Below, one piece after another: positions 9,109 through 21,937 of a DNA stretch of 52,672 bases. Position numbers and translations under genes: made by a program. Where the stretch lies: positions 1 to 52,672 of the forward strand of contig JFHB01000212.1 of NCBI GenBank assembly GCA_000729835.1, in the 5' to 3' direction. Under the pieces are notes generated by a model, which saw only the letters and a program-made list of their open reading frames with translations, was not told the DNA's origin and made no database searches. How positions within the stretch are numbered: the stretch's first letter is position 1; each line of letters starts with the position of its first letter. Origin of the DNA: Atkinsonella hypoxylon (taxonomy: Eukaryota; Ascomycota; Sordariomycetes; Hypocreales; Clavicipitaceae).

Positions 9109-9122
9109 GGTTATAAGCCCGG
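9109..9122 (+). other. Primer binding site, half initiator tRNA-Met type
   Basis: GGTTATAAGCCCGG directly follows the LTR. With one G restored (TATAAG from TATGAG, a TpG to TpA change) it complements the anticodon arm of initiator tRNA-Met (GGGCTCATAACC). Copia-type elements in several lineages prime from such a tRNA half. The tRNA match is from general knowledge of initiator tRNAs. Confidence 0.6.
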
Positions 9123-10039
9123 AAGACCTATCTACAAGCTATTAGCCCGCTGAAAATCTACTATTGTGTACTGTATTACCCACTAGAAGCTATATTAAGA
9201 CCTGCGCTAGCAGCTATTGCTGCCAAAAATTAGTAGCTTGCTGGAAGCTATTAATACCTGCTGCACACACATCGCTAGCCACTATACTGGTGTTTTTCAT
9301 TCTGCCCACCCTGTGCCTCCTGCACTCTATACACCTTATGTATACACACTTTTGAAGCTATTCTTAATAGCTAGGTTCTATTGTTGCACAACATCAAAAT
9401 ATATACATCCGTACACATTACATTCGCACTGCGAATCGTTTTATTAGGCACTGCCTAATCAATTATTTCTATCGAGAAATAAGCTTAGCGCTGCACTGCA
9501 TCGCTTGTTGTTGTTGTTATATTGTGCACCCTATGCACCCTTATTAGTAGCTATACTACAATTTGTAGTGTACACCTAACAGCTCTTATTGCAGATATTC
9601 CTGTGTTTTCGGTTGCAGAATTAATTTATATAGTAATCCCACTAGTTAGGATTTTGAAGTAGGAATTAGCTAGATATCCCTAAATTAGCTGTGCCTAGGT
9701 CTCTACTGATTTATTAGAACCTAATTGGAGAAGAATCTCCTGAATTTTTTAGCTAAAAATAGCTAGGACCTATGTTTTATGCCCCTTGCGACCGCTTGTT
9801 AATCTAGTCTGCTATACAAATTGTATGTGTATATAGATCGCGATACAACGCAGCCTTAGAGCCCGTTATACCTATTACGAAAGAAATTAGAGAAAAATCT
9901 TAGTATAATTTCTGAAAATATAGGGCACTTCTAGCCTATATTTAGTAAGAATTATTACTGTTATTTACTACTATTTCCACTGTAATTTAGGCTATAATTA
10001 GCTATAAAGAGCGTTAAATTAGCTATTAAAACCCTTAAA
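9123..10039 (+). other. A1 untranslated leader
   Basis: About 0.9 kb between the primer site and the inferred gag start. It keeps more GC and CA/TG than the surrounding pol. I see only short frames without family resemblance. It is repeated antisense at about 26,760-27,661 in A3. Confidence 0.6.
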
Positions 10040-13000
10040 ATAGCACCAAAAGGAATAGGCAAGGGAAAGAGCACAAGCCCTAAAAGGGGTAGTAGTTCTA
10101 GTACACTAGCTAATCTAGCTGCTGCTACTAGCTTTCCTAGTCCAGTAAGGTCCCCCCCTTAGCTAGTAGATTCCTCTTCTAATGAAGAAGATTATACAGC
10201 TAAGAAGGCTCTAAAAGAAGCTAGATTAGCTTCTAAAAGAGTAGTGTAAGTCTATAATGTTTAAGCTAATCTAAAAGCTTAAATAGATAAGTAACAAGAG
10301 ACCCTAAATAGATTCATTAGGTATAGTAAAGCAAAACAAAGCTAAAATAAAGGTAATATAGCTAATTTACTAAGTAAATTAGATACTATAATTACATCTA
10401 TAGGTAATCTCTCTATAGGGTCTCCCTCTAAGGTAGTAGATCCTGTTACTTCTAAAAGAGCTTCTAAAGTCTCTTTTAAAGCCCCTAAACCTTCTAGTTC
10501 CTCTAATAGTGCTACTTTTCTGCCTGCTTTTAATAAAGGCACTATAAAAGAGTTAAATAAGAAGGTCTACTCTATTCTAGAGGCTGCTAAGCTAAAAGGC
10601 CCTAAAAATTTTGAACAGTAGAAGTAAGCTTTAACTATTTAATTTAGGGCACTAGGATTCCCTTAATTTATTAATAATCCTAGTATAGCTAGTACTTTAG
10701 TAGATTTAGAGCAAGCTATTATCCTTATAATTATAAGAGATAGTTGCCAATCTGGACCTTAAGCTGCTATAAGCTAGCATAAGTCCCCTGTAGATGCCTA
10801 TAACGTTCTAGTTAGGCAGTATTTGCAGAGTGCTAAAATACAATGTAGTACGCTATATGCTAGTTATTACAACTTATCGTTTTCGAACTATAAGGGATCT
10901 TTAGAGGCCTTTAATGCTGAATTTAATAATTTACTAGCTAGATTACAGCTCTGTAGTGTAGCTATTAATCCTATTAACTAGGTAAATTATTATATTAATG
11001 CTTTAAAGAAGACCTTCCCTAGCTAGGCTAAAAGGCAGCAATATTCTATTAGAGCTGCTAGAGCATAAGGTCTATCTGTAAAAATGCTGAATTTACAGTT
11101 CCTTATAGCTAATTTATTAGAAGAACAAAGAGATAAAAGCTCCTCTATATCTAAAGCTCTTAGTTATAAGGCTTCTAATGGTTCTAATAATAATAAGGCT
11201 AATTAAGGAAAGAATCCTCCTAATTAGAAGAAGAATTCTAACGATTCTAATTCTAATGATTCTAATGCCTCTAAAGATATAGATAAAGCCTCTAAGAATA
11301 AGAAGAAGTAGAAGGGCCGAAGAAGAAGTAACAAAAACTCTAGGAATAAGGATAGAGAAGCTGCTTTTGCTATAGGTTGTTATAACCTATCTACTAGCAA
11401 CTAGGATACTATAGAATCTAATGATTCTAGCAGTTCTAGTAGTAATAATTCTTACGACTTAGATATAGAATCTACTACTAGTGATACTAGTACTACTAGT
11501 AATAATACCCCTTCTTTTAATTACTCTAACGGAATAATTAAAAACTCCCTACTATACGATATAGGTTCTACCTGTTATATAGTTAACAATAAGGCATTTT
11601 TTAGGACTTTTAAGCCTATAAAAAAGGGTAAAACCGCGCCTATTGCTACTGGGGGAGGTTCTATTTATCCTAAAGGATAGAGAACTGCTGTATTCTAGGT
11701 ACTAGTTAGTATAAATCCAGCTAAATACAGGCCTTTAGCTCTAAAGGATGCACTGTATTGCCTAGGTTTAGATACCAACCTAATTAGTAGTCTAAAGCAC
11801 TATTTAACAGGGGGCACTCTCCTTAGAAATTAGCTATTTCTAGCTAATAGAAGCTGCTGTAGGCTTCTAAATCCTAAAAAGTATGGTTTCTTCTTACAGC
11901 TTAAGGGGCAAGAGACCCCTAGAGTGTGTAAAAACCACGTAAATCTCTCTTATATAGGATTTACTAGTAATAGGTATAATAGCAGTTATAATACTAGTTA
12001 TCCTATAGAGGTTTAAATCCCTTAACAGCCTAGTTTTAATCTAGAGGAATATAGCTGAATTAAGGAATTATCTGATTTTAAAGAAGATAATACTAATAAC
12101 GATGCTATAGAGCCATTAGCCCTAGTTCCTAAACGGGCTCCTAGTTAGATTCCTTCTAATAACGGGGATTTAGAAGGTCTAAATCCTAAGTTGCTGGATA
12201 TTGGAGGAAATAGCTGTCTAGATCCCTTAAACGAGGCCTGTAGTTCTTAAGAGATCTAGTAAAATAGGGAGCAATAGGAAGCTAGCTCTAATGATAATTC
12301 TAGTAACCCTATAGCTTCTTCTTCCTATAAGAAGCTCCTAGAATTAGCTGCTACTTAGCACGTTAGATTAGGGCATATAGGACTCCCTTTACTAAAGAAG
12401 ACTGCTTCTATTACTAAAGGAATTCCTAATTTTTCGAAAATCAAGGAAAAGGATTTTAACTGCCTAGCTTGCAATTAAGCTAAAGCTGTTAGAAGACCTA
12501 GCAAGTATGCTATTCCTAACCCCCCTAGATATTTAGATATTATAGAGGGAGATACCGTTAAAATAGAGCCTATACTGTACAATAAGAGGCCTTTAGTTCT
12601 TTTTCTAATTAATAGAAAATTATAGTATAAGTGGTCTTTTAATTTAGCTAATAAAGAGGGTTCTACTCTTTATAGCTGTATTAGAAGCTTCTTTAAGGAA
12701 TTAAAAAACCAGTATAACTGCTACCCTAAACACCTTTACTTTAATAGTAGTACAGAAATTAATACTAGGTTGCAAGCTTAGCTATCTTCTAAGGGTATTT
12801 GCTTTAGCACCTCTTGCCCCTATATTTATAAACAGAATAGGCTAATAGAGAGAGCTATAAGGGTACTTCTAGACCGTTTGCGTGCTACCCTATAGTGGTT
12901 ACAATTACCTCTGTATCTATAGTTTTACATCCTTTCTGCTATAGTGGATTTAGTTAATACTACTGCGAATAGTACTAAACTACTAAGTCCTAAACAGCTA

Positions 13001-15360
13001 TATCTAGCTAATTTAGAGCCTTCTAAGACCTATAAGCCTGATTTTACTAAAATAAGGGCTATAGGCTCCTATTGCGAAGTTCTAATTCCTTTAGAACAAC
13101 GATCTAGGTTGCAGAAGCTAGCTAAAAGAACTATTCCTAGTAGACTTTTAGCTACACTAGGTTCTAATGTATATCTAATATATATCCCCTCTAAACGAGC
13201 TGTTATAAAGACTAGCTTCGTTAAAATTATAGAAGGAATAGGTCCTATTTCATAGGGCATCCCTAAGGTTCCTATTAGTTCTATAGTGGATAATCCTTTA
13301 GAGGGAGAAGTTAATGACCAGCAGTTAGTAGATAATTATACTCCTAAGTATCCTTATCCTAGTTATCTAGATGTGCTAAATTATCCACTAGAACCTGTAG
13401 ATTAAGCTCTTCTACTAAGTAACCCTATAGAAGCTATAGAGGCCCCTAAAGCCCCTATATCTATAGAAGCTCCTCAGGCCAATATAGAACCTATAGAAGC
13501 TGAAGCTGAATCTATTGATGCTAATGCTATAGATTTAGATGGAGACATATTTTCCTTAATTAAGGATCTATGCTTTAAGGCAAGGACTAAAGCAGCTATT
13601 ACTTCTAATAGCAAGGATAAACTTCCTAATACGTAGAAGCAAGCCCTAAAAAGCTCTACTAAGCAGCATTAGATAGAAGCTACCTATAGCGAATTTAAGC
13701 AGCTATTAGCTGCTGGAACCTTTAAATTTATAGGGAAAGACTAAGTACCTAAGGGCCGAAGAGTTCTAAAGAATAGGCTTATTTATAGGCTTAAAAAGGA
13801 TAAAGAAAATAATCCTATTAAATATAAGGCCTGCCTTATTGCTAAGGGATTTATATAAATAGAAGGTTAAGACTATCTAGAGACCTTTGCTGCAACTAGT
13901 ATTCCTTCTAGCTAGCGTATATTATTAGCTTTTGCAGCTTTTAATAACTAGGAAGTTAAGCAAATCGACTTTATAGAAGCGTTTTTAAATAGTAAGCTAA
14001 AGGAAGCTATTTATATAGAAATCCTAGATAGATTCGTTGAATTTGCAGAAGCAACGCTATTAGTAGCTAAGCTACTAAAAAGCTGTAATTACAAGCCCTC
14101 TAAAGAGCAAGTAATTAAGCTAGAAAAATCCCTCTATGGTCTAAAGCAAAGTCCTAGAGAATAGCAGCAAATTCTAACAGAATTACTTTAAAAGTATAGA
14201 TTTAAACCTCTTATATTAGACCCAGCAGTCTTTTATAACCTAGCTACATCTATATATATTGCTACTTATGTAGATAACTGTCTTCTAATTGGGCTTGATT
14301 TACGATATATTAATAAGCTTAAAAAGCTACTAAATCAAGCTTATCCAATAGAAGATAGAGGACCAGCAGAATTCTTCCTAGGCGTTTAAATCACCTATAA
14401 TAGGTCTAAAAGGTCTATTAAAATCTATTAATCTTAATACATCCTTAAAGCCCTAGAAAGATTTAATATGCTAGATGCTAAGCCAGCTTCTATCCCTATA
14501 CAGCTGGGAATCCTAAAGCAATTAGTTACAAAACCTCTCTTAAAATCCGATTATAAGCTTTATTAGAGCATAATAGGCACTATAATGTACCTTATGTTGC
14601 TAACTAGAGCTAATATTGCTTTTTCTGTTCAGTGGCTATTAACCTTCCTAGCTAAGCCCTATATAGAGCACCTAAACGCCTCTAAGCACCTCCTAAGGTA
14701 CTTAAGTGGTACTAGAAGCTTTGCTATTATTTATAAGCGTTCTAGTCTACACCCTATAGGGTCTTCTTCTAAAGCTTCTAATAGTTCTATTAGTTGTAAA
14801 GAAGTACTTAAGACCCTCCTTAGTTATTGCAATAGCGATTTTGCTGGTAATAAAACCTCTTCTAAATCAACCTATACTTATCTATATAAGCTAGCTAGTG
14901 GACCTATTAGCTAGAAATCGAAGAAAGCTAGTACTATTGCTCTTTCCACTTTAGAAGCAGAATCTAATGTATTATCTAAAGCTATTAGGGAATTAGAGTG
15001 GCTCTACGGCCTTTTTAAGGAGATAAAGCTGCCTTTAACCCCTCCTATTCCTATTAGGTGTAATAATTAAGGCGCTATAGTTACTGCTTACAACTTAACG
15101 TTATATAGTAGGACTAAGCACACCCTTTTGAAGTTTAACTACATTAGGGAAAAGATTTGTAAAGATATAGCTAAGGTTAGTTATATTAATATAAATTAGA
15201 TGCTAGCAGATAGCCTAACTAAGCCTCTTGCTATTTAAAAGCATTAACAATTTATTAAGTTACTAGAGCTTTCTAGCTAGCTTATAAAAGCAACAAAAAC
15301 ACTCGAAAAATCGAAAAGCAACGAAAAACAGTTAAAAATCGAAAACAACAAAAACAATTA
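10040..15360 (+). pseudogene. A1 copia-type gag-pol polyprotein, RIP-inactivated
   Basis: One reading frame runs through gag and pol, interrupted by dozens of TAA/TAG stops at Gln and Trp positions. The inferred start is ATA at 10040 (ATG changed by RIP) before GCACCAAAAGG, giving APKGIGKGKSTSPKRG. Visible parts: gag (to about 11,350, with an Asn/Asp/Ser-rich tail); protease LYDIGSTCYIVNN (about 11,552); integrase with RLGHIGL and CLAC (about 12,365-12,480), then QNRLIERAIR (about 12,830) and the integrase tail (12944-13255, an unbroken stretch); reverse transcriptase with DYLETFAAT, QIDFIEAFL, LYGLKQSP and YVDN in place of YVDD (about 13,870-14,280); RNase H with SYCNSDFAGN and TKHTLLKFNYIREKI (to about 15,240). 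Domain order PR-IN-RT-RH marks it as Ty1/copia. It cannot be functional. Confidence 0.88.
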
Positions 15361-15534
15361 ACAACAACTAGTTATATTTAACTATAACTACCCTGGAATT
15401 GCTGGAATTAGTTATGTTATTAGTTATATTATTTTAGTCCTATTATTAGTACTGTATTTCGTTAGTTAATTCTAACTTAGATATCCTTTAAAGGAGCTAA
15501 GTTGCTTATAGAACTAGTTACTTCTTACATTTCT

Positions 15535-15542
15535 AGAGGGAG
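15535..15542 (+). other. A1 polypurine tract
   Basis: AGAGGGAG lies immediately before the 3' LTR, where plus-strand priming occurs in LTR retrotransposons. An equivalent AGGGGGAG precedes the terminal piece of the short element at 46264. Confidence 0.7.
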
Positions 15543-16239
15543 TGTTAAAAATAAGCTACCCTATATAGCCTATTTTTATGCCTACTAGTTGCTCTATTAC
15601 GTAACCCTTATTAGGTCTTGTTACGTTAATTTTTGGTAGAGATATCGTTGTTACTAGATGCAAACATCTAGATTTAACTAAGGCAAAGTTGCTTAACCTA
15701 TAGTTAACTTTAACTGCGATTTTCTCTACAACTAGCAATAGTAGAAATTTAAGAAGTATACTATTTAAAAGCTAAGAATTAGGGCTATCTAATAGTATAA
15801 TTGTTAAATAGAGTTGCTTATAAGGGTTGCTTGTTATTAGTAGAATTTATTAAATTGTGCACGTAAGCGTCTCGTTTATATAGCTGTAAGTCGATTTTTT
15901 TGTTTTTATATAGTAAATCTTTTTGCGGAAATTATAAAGTAGCCTATAAGCCCCTTCTAGCAACTACAGCCTGCTAATATAGTCGGTAGGTCTATAAGGG
16001 ACTAGAAAGATTCAAGATTCTACCCTTACTAACTTATTCGTTACAGCGCTCTTAATATAAAGATACTACTATTACAGTTATCTATTGCCTCTACGTGATC
16101 TATACTATACACTACAGCTTGATTTAGGCCGCTGCTGCTTCCACTACGTGATAATTGCTAGGAGCAATTACAGGTACTAAATCTAAGAGACCACTACCCT
16201 CTTAGATATCTAGTCCTGTAATCCCTATTATTTTCAAAA
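15543..16239 (+). mobile_element. Family A 3' LTR of element A1
   Basis: Collinear with 8411-9108. Its end reads TTTTCAAAAG rather than TTTTCAATA and runs straight into family C gag sequence (AGTTACTTTAAACC, compare 50,290). No target duplication is shared with the 5' LTR flank, and the two flanks belong to different elements (B on the left, C on the right). Confidence 0.85.
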
Positions 16240-19200
16240 GTTACTTTAAACCCTTTAACAATAGGAATATCTATAAGCTAATTTTATATAAAGGAAAGTA
16301 TACTGTTTTCTACAATATAGAGCTATAGATCTAAGCTGTTAAAGACTACTGTAGCTATAGTGCAATTAACGCTTAAGAAGCTATTTGCATTAAGCTTTAA
16401 ACTCTCTTTAAAGAGAATGCATTAATATAGTATAGGTAGCATCTAGATTACTATAAAAAAACAGCTATTTTTAGCAGTTTAAACTCTATTTATACTGCTA
16501 TCTGTAAAGAATTTAGTATATAGATCTAGAATACAATAATATAGCTAGATTTAGCTAAGTTTATAGAGTAGAATATAATTAAAGAAAAATTATTTAGGGA
16601 ATTTACCTCTAGAGTATTCTAATATACCTATATAAATAGTAAAACTACTAATCTTTAGCTTCTTTTAAGACTTTATTATAAGCTATACTTAGGATTTTAA
16701 TAGCTATACTTAATTTTAACAGTAAAAGACCTAAGATTTATATATATTACTATAGTAGATAATAAGGTTAAGGATCTATAAGAATGCCTTAAGGATTTAG
16801 AAAAATAATAAAAATTAAAAGACTATAAAGAAGGTACTAATACTTACTATACTTAAAGTAAATTTAATAGTAAGAACTCTAAAAATAATAAAGTAGCCTA
16901 AAGTAACTAAGTAAACTAGAATAAAAGCAATAGTTAATTTTAGTTCTAACCTTTATTCTATAAAAATTACTAGAATAATTATCCTTAGTACTTACTATAA
17001 AACTAAGGGAATTAGCTACTAAGAGAGCAGTAGCTTTAACCTTAGTAGAACTAGAATTTAAGGGCTAGCTAGAATTATTAGCTAAAGCTATAGTATTTTT
17101 AGCAGCTTTAACGTTTTTAATAATAAAGCTTACTGTAGAATAATAAGGAATATACCTATATAATAACATTTAAAGATAAATCTAACTAAAAAGACTATAA
17201 GAAGTACCTTAAAAGCTGTAAATACTAGCTAATAGAAGAAGAAGAAATAGTTAATACTAAGGAACTACTAACTAGCCTAAAATCTAACTTTATTAAAACC
17301 TATTTTACTAAAAGTAAAGAAAAGTAAAAGAAAAAGGTTTAAATAAAGGTAAACTAAAAGGATTTATAAGGAATCTAGATAGAGTAAGTAGTTAAAGTAG
17401 TTATAAAGCTATAGCTTATTAAATCTAGTATTTTAAAGTTAAATTCCTTTCTAAAGATTTCTATTTAATTCTATAATAAAGGACTATTACATTAAATCTA
17501 CTTAAATACTAGAACCTCTTTAGTACTAGTTAATAAAGTATAGTTAACTTAGTTTAGTTAGAATATAAAATAGGCAAAAATAGAGCTAAAACTAGTTACT
17601 AAAGTGCAGTTATTCTTCTATATCTCTAAGACAGCTATATTTAACTTCTATATCCCTAGATCTATATATAGCGTGCCTATAACTAGCTATTTTACAGTTA
17701 TAGCTAATATAATAAGTAACTTAGAACTAAAGCTCCTTCTAGGTTTAATCTTTCTTTATAATTATAGTGTTAAAATCGATTTTATTTGCCCTAGAGCTAC
17801 TATTAGGTCTATTTATAATATAGTTATAGAAATAGGTATTTTCTAGCTAATTTTAAAGATTCTACATTAGAATATAACAGCAGTATAAGCTATAATAATT
17901 CCGCTAAAATTATAGAAGTATATTCTAGTTAAATAGAAGGAGGTACTAGCTAATAAGAAGGCTACTGCCTACTATATATACTTAAAATCTAACCTTATTC
18001 TAGATATATTGCTTAGTACAACTAACTAGGAATAAATAGTAGTCTATAACTATTTAGATAAATTTATTATAATCTAAAAAAATTAGAAGGTTGTTTATCT
18101 TTAGTATAATAAAGGGCTTAAGGCTAACTATATAATTATAAACCTATTTAATTTATATATATATATTTCTAAGGATATTACATCTAATAATAGTCTATTG
18201 CTTATAGAAGATTATAAGTTATAGAAAGAAGGTAATAGTAGTAGATTTAACCCTAAAAAAGTTAATAATAGTATCTTTATATATAGAATCTCTTGTTCTA
18301 AGGATATACTATATATCTATAATAAATATAAGGTTAAGGTAGAAAACTTAAACCTAAACGTTATAACTAAGCTTATTAACTTAATAGATAAATATAATAT
18401 TTATTGTAATAGAGGTATTATTCCTATACCTAAAAACTAGTATATAAGAGTAAATCTAGTAGATAAATAGCAGAAGCAGCTAAAACCTATCTAAATCTAC
18501 CTACTAGAAGCTAAAGATAAAGCTAAATTAGATAAGGTTTATAATAAACTATATTTAAGTAGAAAAATATTATATTTAGACAACCTAGTAGCTATAGCTT
18601 ACTTAGCCTTTATAGTATAGATTAAAACCCTAATAGAAAGGAAAGGATAAGTTATAGTTAATATAAAGCTACTTAATAGTGTAGTAATGCTAAATGTGTA
18701 CCCCTTACTAGATTAATTAGATATTATAGTAGATATATATAGTAAGAAGATATTTTTACTCTTTAATATATTAGGGTTTTTCTACTAGCTTTCTATAAAA
18801 TAAGAACACTAGTTTTATATAGTAGTAATATTAAAATAAGGATTAGAAGCATTAAATGTAGCGCTTATAGGCTTTAAGAATACACTAGCTTTTGCTTAAT
18901 AGTATATAAACTAATTATTTTAAAAGCACTAATATTTTATATAAATCTATATTAATAACATTATTATATTCTTTAACTCTACTAAGGACTACCTTATATA
19001 CCTTAATATAGTCTTATTAATCCTAGAGAAAAATAAGTTAATAATAGCTATAAAGAAGTTATTTATAAGCTACTTAGCTATTTAGCTATTAGGTTTTATT
19101 ATTAATAGTAATAGAATTACTAATATAAATAATAGGCTAAAAGCTTTTTAAAAACTTAAGTTTTTAGTAAATCTTATAAATCTAAAGACCTTTATTAATA

Positions 19201-21937
19201 TAGCTAGCTTTTTATAGAAGAGTATTTTATAGTTTAATATATAAATTTACTTACTATAGAAATAAAAAACTACTTTACTATAAAAGCTTTATAAAAAAAG
19301 CTTAGCTAATAGTTTACTTAAACTAATATACTAAAAGAAAGCCTAAGAAGTAATATTTTTACTAAAACCTAAGGAAGAAAAGGCATTTTAAGAGGTAAAA
19401 GTATACCTTAATAAAAACACTATTCTATAGCACTATAACTCTAGTAAGTATTTATTCTTTAAAGTTAACGCTTATAAGGAAGAATTTAGGCTCTTTATCT
19501 TCTAGCTTATAGGCAAATAGAATAGTTATAGTATACCTAATAAAGACATTAAAAGCAACTAGCTATAGCTAATTCTCTTTCTCTTAAGATATACTTTTAA
19601 CCTAAAGAAACATTATAGATTAACTAAGGCAGAGGTAGCTACAATTATATAGAGTATCTAAAAGCTATAGAAAATAGTTTAATCTAACTGCTATACTATT
19701 AATATTATTATAAACTACTTACTAGCAAAAGGGATTAATAAATATACCTTACTTACTATAATAGATCTAGATAAAGCTAACTTAAAATTAGCTAAAGTAG
19801 CTAATTATTTATTGCAATTTAACCTAAGAGTCTTCTATATACTAAAAGTACTAAATATAGTGCTAAATACACTCTCTAGGTTGCTAGTTACAGTTTTATA
19901 CTAAGAGAAGGCTTATAATAGCGAATTTAATAAGCTTAATATAAGTGCGTTTTTTGCTAAAGAATATAGCGCTACAGCAGTATTAAATAAAGGTTTAAAA
20001 GAGAAAATTATTTAAGGCTATAGTTTTAATCTAAAGCTTAGTAGAATTATAGAAGGTATTAAGAACTTTTATAAAAAGTAGAATTAGTAAAATTAATAAT
20101 AAAGACTAAGGATTCTACTATATAGATAGACTTTATAAAACAATAGACTTTTATACTATTATAATAGAAAAGGCCTATTTTAACTATATATACCTATAAA
20201 GGTTATAGAATCTATCCTTAAAACAGTCTATAATAATTAGAACTATTTTAATGCCTATAGAATAGCAGTAGAATTATAGGTAGTTTACTTTCTATAGATA
20301 TATAAGTAGATTTAAACCTATATTACTTACTGCTATACCTATAAAGAAAACGCAATTAACTATAGTAAGCTACTAAAGAAATTAAGGTTATTAAAGTTAG
20401 TTCTAATGCTCTTCTATATAATTTCGCTTAATTTTATTACTAATATACCTAAAGTTAGCTTAATAAACACTCTATAGCAAAAAGATAAATATAGCTTCTA
20501 TAACTTACTATATCTAGTAAATTGCCTATTTAGTAAGTAAATAATTCTTATACTTAAGTATATAATATATATAGCAGAAATTTAGGCAGAACTACTCTTA
20601 TAAATACTATATTTATTAAACTAAAGCCTTCTTAAGTAGATTATAAGCAACTAAGATCTAAAGTTTATTTCTAACGTTTAAAGAAGTATATTTACCTAAA
20701 TTAGAAGTAAATTGCTTATAGCTATAGCTTACTACCTATAGATAGATAGAATAGCTAAATAGAAGAATTAAATAGTTATTATTACTATTTAATACTATAT
20801 AGTTATAAATTTAAATATACTATAGACTGCAATACTTCTAGCACTATAGCACTAACTTAACAATATAGTAGTAGCTAGTATAGAGATTTCCTTTAACGAA
20901 CTTATATATAGTTTCTAACTAGCTACTATTGTTAATTTAATCTAATTAAATAATGTTTCTAGTAATAGAATAAATATAAGTAATATAGCTATACTTTAGA
21001 AGCTATACTAGTAAGAGGTAGAAACAGCTATTAGTATAGTAAATGCCTTAAGTAAGATTAAATATAACGCTTAGTATAAGCCTATTAATATTAAAGTAGA
21101 GAATATAGTCTACCTATAATTACACTAAGGATATATACTTCTAGAAAAGCTAAAAAAGAAATAGTCTCCTTAATAAGTAAAGCTATATAAGGTTCTTATA
21201 AAAGTAAGCTTATTATTATTTTGCCTAGATTTCCTACTAGATTTATATATATACCTAGTAGTATTAGTAGCTTACCTTTAGAAGCTAAGATAAAGTAAAG
21301 ATCCTTTTAACTAGAAAGAGTAACTGCTACTACTAATTACAATAGAAAGGTTTAATATAAAGAACTATTAGGAAATTAAGTAAATTTATACCTATTAAAT
21401 CTAACGTTCTTATAGTAGGTTAAGCAAGCTATATCTAGAATTCCTTATATAATAGAAAGGGTTCTTTACTAAAAATAACTAATAGATTACTAAAGATAAG
21501 CTTAAAGTTAATGCTTCTAAAATTATAAATAAATATCTATAGAAATACTCTATAAATTAAGAAGAAGAGTATTAGTGTTATTAGAAGAGTAATATAGCCT
21601 ACTAGAAAGCCCTAAATTAGCTAGTAGAAGTTTACTACTAACTCTTTTCCTTATAAGTCTTAATTTCCTTTATTATATAATAGATTGTTTAAATCTCTTA
21701 ATATCTCTTTCTTTATATCCTTATTTATTATTATTAGAACTATTAAAATTAACCTATATTATAGAATTATAGAAGGTTAAGAAGAAAATACCTATAAATC
21801 TATATACTGTTGTTTTAACCTACTTTTTCTATAAATTTACCTTTACTTTTATAAATTTTTATACTTTCTACTATATAACCTTTTTCTTATACCTTTATAT
21901 ATTATAAAATCTTATAAATTTATTAATACTGTTATAG
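16240..21937 (+). pseudogene. C1 gypsy-type gag-pol, 5'-truncated and RIP-inactivated
   Basis: Collinear with the copy starting at 48,680; its first ~1.6 kb (LTR and most of gag) is missing. After a gag remnant, one frame carries: protease with NTRTS in place of DTGAS (about 17,505) and LLLGLIFLYNYSVKIDF in a short unbroken stretch (17604-17846); reverse transcriptase with VYPLLD, KKIFLLFNILGFFY, GFKNTLAFA and YINN in place of YIDD (about 18,690-18,960); RNase H; integrase (about 20,150-20,950) with HTISLDFIT-like LNFITNIPK, ISNxDLKFISNVxRSIF and LLIAIAYY. RT before integrase marks it as Ty3/gypsy. Stops are almost all TAA/TAG at Gln/Trp sites, and His is largely replaced by Tyr, as RIP predicts. 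Non-functional. Confidence 0.82.

Noticed and set aside
9164..9447. Two small frames in the A1 leader (also antisense near 27432-27620)
   Set aside because: Hydrophobic chance frames in a non-coding leader; not preserved at the protein level between the copies.
10342..10542. 66-codon minus-strand frame (Leu/Glu-rich)
   Set aside because: Opposite strand of A1 gag; RIP leaves open frames on the complementary strand by chance.
12944..13255. Independent small gene of 103 codons
   Set aside because: It is an unbroken stretch of the A1 integrase, in the same frame as the rest of gag-pol. The same applies to 14585-14914, 17604-17846, 29526-29780 and 51649-51891 within their elements.
15361..15542. 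Hydrophobic stretch (YVISYIILVLLLVLYFVS) after A1 RNase H, as an envelope-like membrane segment
   Set aside because: Follows a stop in an AT-rich region with no wider frame; hydrophobic residues are expected from TA-rich codons.
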